Below are positions 33,601-38,699 of a stretch of DNA of 38,699 nt, in pieces. The first letter of the stretch is position 1, and each line of letters opens with the position of its first letter. This DNA is from Gammaproteobacteria bacterium. Lineage in GTDB: Bacteria; Pseudomonadota; Gammaproteobacteria; Pseudomonadales; CAMLJR01. The stretch is taken from assembly GCA_029265075.1 (NCBI GenBank), contig JAJUJZ010000013.1, positions 1 through 38,699 of the forward strand, given 5' to 3'. The position numbers and the translations under genes were made by a program. The notes under the pieces are model-generated. The model did no database searches and was not told where the DNA came from. It worked only from the letters and a program-made list of their open reading frames with translations.

Positions 33601-34952
33601 TTGACCTGGAACGTGATGAGTTTGGTCTGGATGAGGTTCTGGAAAACTGCGCCGACCTGTTTGCAGTGATGGTGGAGTCCAGGCAGCTCGAACTGCTGTT
33701 CGACGTAGCCGCCGATGTGCCGCGTCGCATAGTGGGCGACTCGTTGCGCCTGGGCCAGATACTCAACAATCTGATCGGCAACGCAATCAAATTTACCGAA
33801 CGTGGCCAGATTGTGGTGCGGGTAAGGCGGGGCGAGCTCCGCGGCCGCGCTGTCGAACTGAAGTTCGCTGTAGCCGACACGGGGGTTGGCATCGCCAGTG
33901 ACCAGCTGAGCCACCTGTTCGAGGAGTTTCATCAGGCTGATAATTCAACCACTCGCCGTTATGGCGGCAGCGGCCTGGGGCTGGCGATATGCCGTCGGCT
34001 GGTGAAGCTGATGGGTGGGGAAATCGGGGTGCAGAGCGTGGTCGGTGAAGGCAGCACCTTTACGTTTACCGCCTGGTTCGAGCGCCATGAACATACTTTC
34101 GGCGAACTCGCCGACAACCTGACGCCGCTGCGCACCCTGGTGATCGGCGACCAGGATGCAAGCCGCGAGATTATTACGCGGACGCTCACTGCCTGGCGCT
34201 TCTGCGTCGAGGACACCCATCCTGCAGCAGCAGTGGCCAGCTGGCGAGCTGCAGCAGCCGGACAGCCATATCAGCTGGCGATAGTTGAGAGCCGGCTCCC
34301 CGACAGCGTGCAGGGGCTGATCGGGCAGTTGCGCGCCGTCAGCCAGGCATGCGGTCAGCCGGCGGCCGCTTTCATCGGTGTGATGCCTGCTCACGGGCAT
34401 GATCGCCTGCAGCTGGATGCCGTTACTGCCGTGCTGAGCAAGCCGTTGACCCCGACCCGGCTGCTGCAGGCAATCGAAGCAGCGCAAGGGCGCAGTACGG
34501 CCCGCGCGCAGCCCGATGCCGCGCCGTGGCATCAGCGTGCCGGCGCCATTGCCGGGGCGCGGATCCTGCTGGCCGAGGACAACCCGGTTAATCAGCAGGT
34601 GGCGAACGCGATGCTCAGCAAGATGGGGCTGACCGTCGATATCGCCGCCACCGGGCTGGCGGCCGTGGAGAAAGCGCGGCAGTCGCGGTACGACCTGATC
34701 CTGATGGACCTGCAGATGCCGCAGATGGATGGGTACGAGGCGGCGCGCCAGATTCGCGCCGAACAGGGCCCTGCGACACCGCCCATTGTTGCGATGACCG
34801 CTGCCGCGATGACCGAGGACCGGGCCGCGACCGGGGCGGCAGGGATGAACGGACACGTTGCCAAACCCGTCGATCCGGAAGAGTTGCTGCAGGAACTGCT
34901 GCGCTGGATACCGCCGCGACAGGCAGGCGGGGTGTCGGAAGCGCAAACCTGA
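30687..34952 (+). CDS. Hybrid sensor histidine kinase: CHASE, four PAS, HisKA-HATPase, two receivers
   Basis: A 1421-residue membrane kinase, here from TTG 30687 (start uncertain). A first membrane helix (LMPALVLLAGLCLSLLVWS) leads to a periplasmic CHASE-type sensor (~40-330, with YPGLQGVGFAERL), closed by a second helix (~335-357). Four PAS domains follow at about 376-495, 502-632, 642-765 and 768-890, the first with a PAC-like YRWVLNQSVPQYGPDG. HisKA has H915 (FVANMSHEIRTPMNAVLGLTR); the ATPase has NLIGNAIKFTERG, DTGVGIA and GGSGLGLAI. The first receiver (~1148-1260) is degenerate: the acidic pair reads GDQD and the phosphoacceptor is E1201. The last receiver is normal with D1341 (LILMDLQMPQMDG). 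No Hpt domain is present. The signal and downstream regulator are unknown. Confidence 0.9.
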   Translation: MKLSRREQDSAPELFLNPGHLGWSAALMPALVLLAGLCLSLLVWSQAAERARVAVEEDVEHRADLLTSQLRGRLRSYEQLLRGVAGLFAASDSVSIDEFRRYVLALEMPSAYPGLQGVGFAERLGSLSSDRTGSTADRSVETALGSVKIWPGQGGEEASAIRLLEPLDWRNQRALGFDMFSDPARRAAMARAVDQGTLGMTGRVTLVQEADEDVQNGFLMYVPVYRDGESIRTAEQRREALLGWAFAPFRAEDFMQAVVGAVNRNTQTPLELAVYAGVEARADNLLYASSGALGGRDREPLFRASSSFTLGGAHWTLQFSSTPELEARLHQQPSLWILLTGAGLSLLLAVVLWLLGHGRSRAWRYAARMNRHLRESEQRFRRLADAAPVLIALGDPELRLQWANRGWLEFRGRPLEAEAGEGWLEGVHPEDVVLCKSLIERPANPGQALGLEFRLLHADGSYRWVLNQSVPQYGPDGAVVGFIGTFVDITDRKRAEEALRRANHLVNSVLTAAVDTAITVTDRDGTVQLFNPGAERLLGLRADEVIGSRRPNLWDADGISKFEWYDDIAEEHSVGPAALRHEALAAGQAQREWTYQRPDGEQLRISLVLTPLREPDGSVSGWLGMARDITAQYAAEQRLLESERRLRAVFDASFSIIGLLSPAGTLLDVNRTALRAGKVGLEQVLGIPFWQGPWWQTPTARDTIHTAVRTAAAGQEMHGEVATGYGAHPTTIAFSIRPVFDEQQRVVLLVLEGQDITERKRAESKLSEQRLFLDKLMSEIPDMVSYWNADQRCRFANPAWKNTFSRVAGMAADELVGSDMARMLGGFYGSVRADVAAVLRGAVQRRERTLAVDDDTRHLLMHFRPDIVDREVVGFVVVATDITELKRIERSLQEQVQRAESATRAKSDFVANMSHEIRTPMNAVLGLTRLLVDTELDSQQRDYVEMIHSSSRALLQILNDILDYSKVEAGRLDLERDEFGLDEVLENCADLFAVMVESRQLELLFDVAADVPRRIVGDSLRLGQILNNLIGNAIKFTERGQIVVRVRRGELRGRAVELKFAVADTGVGIASDQLSHLFEEFHQADNSTTRRYGGSGLGLAICRRLVKLMGGEIGVQSVVGEGSTFTFTAWFERHEHTFGELADNLTPLRTLVIGDQDASREIITRTLTAWRFCVEDTHPAAAVASWRAAAAGQPYQLAIVESRLPDSVQGLIGQLRAVSQACGQPAAAFIGVMPAHGHDRLQLDAVTAVLSKPLTPTRLLQAIEAAQGRSTARAQPDAAPWHQRAGAIAGARILLAEDNPVNQQVANAMLSKMGLTVDIAATGLAAVEKARQSRYDLILMDLQMPQMDGYEAARQIRAEQGPATPPIVAMTAAAMTEDRAATGAAGMNGHVAKPVDPEELLQELLRWIPPRQAGGVSEAQT

Positions 34953-35037
34953 GCTCCCGGGCGGAATTCGTGGTCATAGCGGAAGATGCGGCCTCAGTGA
35001 CAGCCACTGCCGCCATGCGAGAAAGGGAGAGAAGCCG

Positions 35038-35397
35038 ATGAGTCAGGTGATTGCTACAGGCCGGCGCGGCGGCCGGCCCACCGGGACGCTCCGGGTCGAG
35101 GTTCCGGATGGTCGCAATCAGGAGCAGGAGCAATATGAGGTCCTGCGCGCACTCCACGCCAGCCACTTTGCGGACGAGTCATGGCCCTGGGAGCTGGTCG
35201 AACCCGACAATGAAGGTCAGCCACCCAAGGTTTATATGGCAAGGGCAGTGGCGCAGGCGGCGGGCTTCGACGAGCTGATCTATGCGCGTGAACACGACAG
35301 TGGCATCGAGCTGGTGCGGGTAGTCGCTGACGCCAGCAGCGAGGCTGCCTACGATATCGACGAAGAGAGTGACGAAGAGCCGCCAACGCGACATTGA
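35038..35397 (+). CDS. Unrecognised small acidic protein
   Basis: A 119-residue protein; ATG 35038 (MSQVIATGRRGGRPTGTL) has AAGGGAGAG about 9 nt upstream and is preferred over the track's 34858, which lies inside the kinase gene. No signal peptide or membrane segment. The N-terminal ~20 residues are basic and glycine-rich; the middle has alternating charged and hydrophobic residues (HFADESWPWELVEPDNEGQPPKVYMARAVAQAAGFDELIYAREHDSGIELVRVV); the tail is strongly acidic (DIDEESDEEPP). I do not recognise a family. It sits 85 nt after a hybrid kinase and before an ECF sigma gene, both on the same strand; a link to either is only a guess. Confidence 0.65.
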   Translation: MSQVIATGRRGGRPTGTLRVEVPDGRNQEQEQYEVLRALHASHFADESWPWELVEPDNEGQPPKVYMARAVAQAAGFDELIYAREHDSGIELVRVVADASSEAAYDIDEESDEEPPTRH

Positions 35398-35454
35398 GGC
35401 TGCGTTCATCTTTCCGCTACGCTCCGGCACTCCGTTAGATTAAGCTGCTAGATC

Positions 35455-35474
35455 TGACGGGGAAGATGCCGTCA
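35455..35474. repeat. Inverted repeat TGACGG / CCGTCA upstream of the ECF sigma gene
   Basis: Two 6-bp arms separated by 8 nt, with no T tract. It lies 36 nt before the ECF sigma start, where an operator or a regulatory RNA stem could act. It could also be chance. Confidence 0.35.
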
Positions 35475-35510
35475 CCCTGCGCCACATTCCAATAACAGCG
35501 GGTAGCGACT

Positions 35511-36062
35511 ATGGCCAGAAGTGAAGAGGTGGCCGGAGAGAGGACGGATCGTCCACCAACGCAAGAGGATATCGCCCGTTACGCCGCTACTTATGGTGGC
35601 GCTCTGTCACGCTATTTTCGCCGCCGCGGTGCTGATGAGAGCACAGTAGACGACCTGGTTCAGGAGGTATTCCTGCGACTCTCGGCTCGGGCGCGGGGCG
35701 GCGCCATCGACAATGCGCAGGGCTATCTGATGCAGACTGCCGCCAGTGTCTGGGTTGACCATCTGCGACATGCCCGGCGCCGGCATCACGCAGCGCACGA
35801 TGAATACGATGATGCACATGCTGCTACTGAAGTTTTTGAACCGGCGAGCGTCCTTGAAGGCAAGGAGACGGTTACCGCGATCCTGGATATCCTGGCGGAA
35901 CTCCCGGAACGGACACGCCAGGTGTACCTGCTATGCAAAGTGAGCGGCCTCAGGCGAAGCGCGGTGGCGGAACAGCTGGGCATAACGACGAGCGGAGTCG
36001 ACAAACACCTGATCCAGGCTGTGAAGCGAATCGGCCTGTTGCTGGGTGCGTCTGAAGAATGA
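35511..36062 (+). CDS. ECF RNA polymerase sigma factor, FecI-like
   Basis: A 183-residue sigma70-family ECF factor. Region 2 is seen in YGGALSRYFRRRGADESTVDDLVQEVFLRL, and region 4 in LAELPERTRQVYLLCKVSGLRRSAVAEQLGITTSGVDKHLIQAVKRI, the HTH that reads the -35 element. Region 3 is absent, as in ECF factors. Its stop overlaps the next gene's start (ATGA). With the downstream FecR and STN-type receptor it forms a cell-surface signalling set: ligand binding outside frees the sigma factor, which then drives transcription of the receptor. The ligand is usually an iron chelate, but in this receptor class it may be another compound. Confidence 0.92.
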   Translation: MARSEEVAGERTDRPPTQEDIARYAATYGGALSRYFRRRGADESTVDDLVQEVFLRLSARARGGAIDNAQGYLMQTAASVWVDHLRHARRRHHAAHDEYDDAHAATEVFEPASVLEGKETVTAILDILAELPERTRQVYLLCKVSGLRRSAVAEQLGITTSGVDKHLIQAVKRIGLLLGASEE

Positions 36063-37117
36063 GTGTGAAGATGCCGGATGAACTCGAGACCGTAGAGGAT
36101 GAGGCGGCATATTGGTACGTCCGCCTCACCGCTGATGATCTGACCGCTGCCGAGCGCCGGGCCTTCGAAAGGTGGCGTCAGGCGGACAGTGTGCACGCGC
36201 TGACCTATCAGCGCATTGCGCGTGGCAATGCCATCGCCGAGAGTGTGCTTGATCACCCGGAGCTGCAGGCACTCGCGGCGGCAGCCAGTGCGGCGTCGGC
36301 AGCAGACAGCGTTCACAGCCGCCGGAGATCCATGCACTGGCTCCAGGCAATCGCTGCGACTCTGGTGGTGACGGCGGGAGTGCTGTGGGTTGCAGAGGGC
36401 GGGTGGCTGGGGTCGCCGACCGGCGACATGGCGGCACCGCAGGTTCTCAGCTATGACACCGGCAGGGGGGAGCGGTCGAAAGTCCAGCTGAGCGATGGCA
36501 CCCGGGTTACGCTCAATACGGACTCTCAGATTCAGGTCGCCTATGCCGCTGATGCGCGTGCCGTCACGCTGGTGCGAGGGCAGGCTTACTTCAGCGTGGC
36601 GAGCGATGCAAACCGGCCTTTTCAGGTGGATGCAGGTGGGCAGCGCGTGGTGGCACTGGGTACTGCGTTTGATGTGCGACTCGAAGACGAGGCGGCGCTT
36701 CGCGTCACGCTGGTCGAAGGGCGCGTGGCCGTGCACGACCGTTCCGCGGTTCCGGCGGATGTCGGTGAGCCACTGACACTACCCGGTGCCTTGGTGCTCG
36801 AACCGGGACAACAACTGATTGTCGGCACCGATGGTAAGGCACAGGTCTCGGCGGTCCCGCTTGATGAGGTCACCAGCTGGCGCGATGGCAGACTCGTATT
36901 CCGCAACAGGCCGCTGCCTGAAGTCGTTACTGAGATGAACCGTTATACCGCCCGGCAGCTTTATCTCGACGACGATCCGCGCCTCGGGAGCGTGGTGATC
37001 AGCGGTGTGTTCGACGCTGGCAAAACCTCTTCGCTGCTGGCCGTGCTGGAGAAGGTCTATCAGCTGAACGTGGGGCCAGCTGACAGCGATAATCTGCTCA
37101 TTTCCTGGGGCGAGTAG
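36059..37117 (+). CDS. FecR-type anti-sigma / sigma regulator
   Basis: A 352-residue inner-membrane protein. An N-terminal cytoplasmic domain that binds the sigma factor (EDEAAYWYVRLTADDLTAAERRAFERWRQADSVHALTYQRI) is followed by one membrane helix at about residues 93-112 (HWLQAIAATLVVTAGVLWV) and a periplasmic FecR domain (GERSKVQLSDGTRVTLNTDSQIQVAYAADARAVTLVRGQAYFSV). The C-terminal part (RLVFRNRPLPEVVTEMNRYTARQLYLDD) resembles an STN fold that contacts the receptor's signalling domain. It overlaps the ECF sigma gene by 4 nt. Confidence 0.92.
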   Translation: MSVKMPDELETVEDEAAYWYVRLTADDLTAAERRAFERWRQADSVHALTYQRIARGNAIAESVLDHPELQALAAAASAASAADSVHSRRRSMHWLQAIAATLVVTAGVLWVAEGGWLGSPTGDMAAPQVLSYDTGRGERSKVQLSDGTRVTLNTDSQIQVAYAADARAVTLVRGQAYFSVASDANRPFQVDAGGQRVVALGTAFDVRLEDEAALRVTLVEGRVAVHDRSAVPADVGEPLTLPGALVLEPGQQLIVGTDGKAQVSAVPLDEVTSWRDGRLVFRNRPLPEVVTEMNRYTARQLYLDDDPRLGSVVISGVFDAGKTSSLLAVLEKVYQLNVGPADSDNLLISWGE

Positions 37118-37187
37118 CGCCTTACCGCTACACACTTTCCTGCCTTCGCTGTGGCAACCGCCTGGCGGCTGACGATTTTCCCTCTTT

Positions 37188-37234
37188 GAGGCGTTGCGCA
37201 TAACACGGGTCGCCGACTACGCGCCTCTTTTTTT
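37188..37234 (+). terminator. Possible terminator after the fecR-like gene
   Basis: GAGGCG ... CGCCTC (6-bp stem, long loop of about 28 nt) is followed by seven Ts. The long loop makes it a modest candidate. It would separate sigma-fecR from the receptor gene, in line with the receptor having its own sigma-dependent promoter. Confidence 0.4.
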
Positions 37235-37388
37235 CCGTTTGTTCTTTGTCGCTTGCGGCTATCGAAAATATTTCTGGCCGAGGTGTAGTTTTTCTTCGCG
37301 ATGGCGTCTTTGAGAGATAGAGATCAGCAAAACCGATCCCTGACTGGCAATCCCTAACATAACGTGGCGGGAAGGAGGAAGGATTGGA

Positions 37389-38699
37389 ATGAGACCGACA
37401 TCATCTTTCGTTTTACGGCAGGCTATCGCATCGCTCTGCGGGTGTGCGCTTATGATGACCAGCGTAGCGGCACTGAGCCAGGAACAGACAACGAGACGCT
37501 ACGATATTGCGCCTCAGGGTCTCGATGAGGCACTCACGCAATATGGACTGCAGAGTGGCCGCAATATTTACTTCCGCGGCGAGCAGATCGGGGAGCGTCA
37601 GAGTGAAGGTCTGCAGGGCGACTATTCTGCGGAAGAAGCATTGATCCGGCTCTTGTCCGGTACTGATATCCGCTACGAAGTCGCCGATGATGGAACGATA
37701 CTGATCACGCGAGCCCAAGAGGGAGCCGATCGCTCCCCCCAGCCTGCACGGCGGACGCTCGAAGAAGTTGTAGTGACCGCCACCAAGAAAAATAGCGCCG
37801 AAAACGTCCAGATGGTTCCGCTTGCCGTCACCGCCTATGGCGAGGAGCAGCTGGAACGACTCAACTTCACCGACCTCAGCAGCCTGACCACGCTGATGCC
37901 GAACGTCGCTCTCGACGAGGTTGGCAGCGTCGGCGGTTATGCCAACTTCTCGATTCGTGGCCTTGGTCTGAACAGCTCGATCCCCTCGGTAGAGCCGACG
38001 GTCGGTGTATTCATCGACGGTGTCTACATGGGTGTTCAGGCGGGTATCGTCATCGACGGCTTCGATATCGAGAGCATCGAGGTGCTGCGCGGCCCGCAGG
38101 GCGTGCTGTTCGGGCGCAACGTAACGGGCGGGGCAGTAGTACTCAATACCACCTCGCCGACCGATGAGTTCAGCTTCCGCGCCAAGGCCGCCGTCGAGAC
38201 CGGTCCGAAGTATGTCACGACGGCCACCGTATCAGGGCCGCTGGTTCCCGGCGTTCTGTCGGGCAAGCTGGCGCTCTACTACAGCGACGACAAAGGTTAT
38301 TTCGAAACGATCGGCGGCCGCGACGTCGGCGCCACGGATATGAAGATCATCCGGCCTGCGCTGCGTTTCTCGCCGAGTGGTTCACTGGATATTCAGCTGA
38401 AGCTGGAACATGGCGAGGGCGATGGCGACGGCACGCCCTCGCAAAATTTCGCGCTCAATCGACGCGGCACGCTCGACCTCACGCTCGATGAAGTCGGATT
38501 CAACCGCATTGACTGGAACCAGGCCACGCTGATTACCGACTGGGATGTCGGCATCGGCACGCTGACCAATATCACCGCCTGGCGCGAAATCGAGAACATC
38601 GCCGCGATCGATCTCGACGGCACGCCGTGGCTCTGTTTCCACGTGCCCCGCCAGCTCGTCGATCAGGATCAGGTCAGCACCGAGTTGCGCTACGCCTTC
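37389..38699 (+). CDS. TonB-dependent receptor with STN signalling domain (3' end cut by window)
   Basis: Absent from the ORF track because no stop occurs before the window end; I translated it by hand and the frame stays open to base 38699 (437 residues). ATG 37389 has AAGGA close upstream. A signal peptide (MRPTSSFVLRQAIASLCGCALMMTSVAALS) is followed by an STN domain (RRYDIAPQGLDEALTQYGLQSGRNIYFRGEQIGERQSEGLQGDYSAEEALIRLLSG), a TonB box (LEEVVVTATKK), a plug with EVLRGPQGVLFGRNVTGGAVV and the start of the barrel. The STN domain makes it a transducer that signals through the adjacent FecR and FecI-like proteins, as well as an importer. Ligand unknown; the sequence gives no siderophore-specific sign. 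Confidence 0.93.
   Translation, partial: MRPTSSFVLRQAIASLCGCALMMTSVAALSQEQTTRRYDIAPQGLDEALTQYGLQSGRNIYFRGEQIGERQSEGLQGDYSAEEALIRLLSGTDIRYEVADDGTILITRAQEGADRSPQPARRTLEEVVVTATKKNSAENVQMVPLAVTAYGEEQLERLNFTDLSSLTTLMPNVALDEVGSVGGYANFSIRGLGLNSSIPSVEPTVGVFIDGVYMGVQAGIVIDGFDIESIEVLRGPQGVLFGRNVTGGAVVLNTTSPTDEFSFRAKAAVETGPKYVTTATVSGPLVPGVLSGKLALYYSDDKGYFETIGGRDVGATDMKIIRPALRFSPSGSLDIQLKLEHGEGDGDGTPSQNFALNRRGTLDLTLDEVGFNRIDWNQATLITDWDVGIGTLTNITAWREIENIAAIDLDGTPWLCFHVPRQLVDQDQVSTELRYAF

Noticed and set aside
32667-33932. 421-aa minus-strand ORF opposite the hybrid kinase
   Set aside because: Shadow frame; the sense strand encodes continuous PAS and kinase domains.
37235-37388. ECF-type promoter before the STN receptor
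   Set aside because: GAAAAT is present near 37264, but no matching -10 element sits at the expected distance, so I did not annotate it.
1-38699. tRNA, rRNA, CRISPR, IS elements, prophage or origin
   Set aside because: I looked for cloverleaf ends, regularly spaced repeats, transposase or integrase motifs and DnaA-box clusters, and saw none.

Overview
The window looks like a chromosomal segment of a GC-rich, aerobic Gram-negative bacterium, most likely a gammaproteobacterium. The reasons are TonB-dependent receptors with EEVVVTA boxes, LolA-, LpxL- and MMPL-type envelope proteins, a FecI/FecR system, and an aryl-polyene (APE) type pigment cluster. I cannot name the genus. No rRNA, tRNA, IS element, prophage or CRISPR array was seen. 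Nearly all DNA is coding, and most long antisense ORFs in the track are GC-driven shadows.

Layout. (1) 1-5976: a 5'-truncated TetR regulator, a perfect palindrome just downstream of it, two exported SnoaL/NTF2-like proteins (one with a twin-arginine signal), a TonB-dependent receptor with a terminator, and an MFS carrier. This reads as a regulated uptake/transformation locus for an unknown small molecule. (2) 5981-8269: a copper P-type ATPase, convergent with the MFS gene. (3) 8364-13527: glycogen phosphorylase, divergent from a gnd-zwf pair whose reading frames overlap at ATGA. (4) 13528-14739: a long gene-free stretch, a small KGG stress protein with terminator, and a convergent small secreted protein. 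(5) 29766 down to 14807, minus strand: a 17-gene APE-type cluster. (6) 29931-34952, plus strand: a phosphopantetheinyl transferase and a 1421-residue hybrid histidine kinase. (7) 35038-38699: an unrecognised acidic protein, then an ECF sigma factor, a FecR anti-sigma regulator and an STN-type TonB receptor that runs off the window end. That receptor is missing from the ORF track because it has no stop codon here.

The centrepiece is the pigment cluster. It has the order chain-length-factor-like KS (ApeC), acyltransferase (ApeD), two ACPs (ApeE/F), membrane protein (ApeG), a fused adenylation-dehydratase protein (ApeH+I), GT2, LpxL-like acyltransferase, thioesterase (ApeK), LolA-like (ApeL), MMPL exporter (ApeM), a flavin-dependent halogenase-like enzyme, lipoprotein (ApeN), KS (ApeO), dehydratase (ApeP), ketoreductase (ApeQ) and KS (ApeR). 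Most junctions overlap by 1-11 nt, and a good sigma70-like promoter lies upstream of the first gene. The inferred route is: an aryl acid is activated and loaded on an ACP, extended by KS/CLF, KR and DH cycles to a polyene, attached to a glycolipid-like anchor by the GT2 and acyltransferases, and moved to the outer membrane by MMPL, LolA and lipoprotein components. The halogenase-like enzyme keeps the WxWxIP motif and a conserved lysine, so the product could be a halogenated, xanthomonadin-like aryl polyene. No aryl-acid-forming enzyme (ammonia-lyase or chorismatase) and no methyltransferase is in the window.
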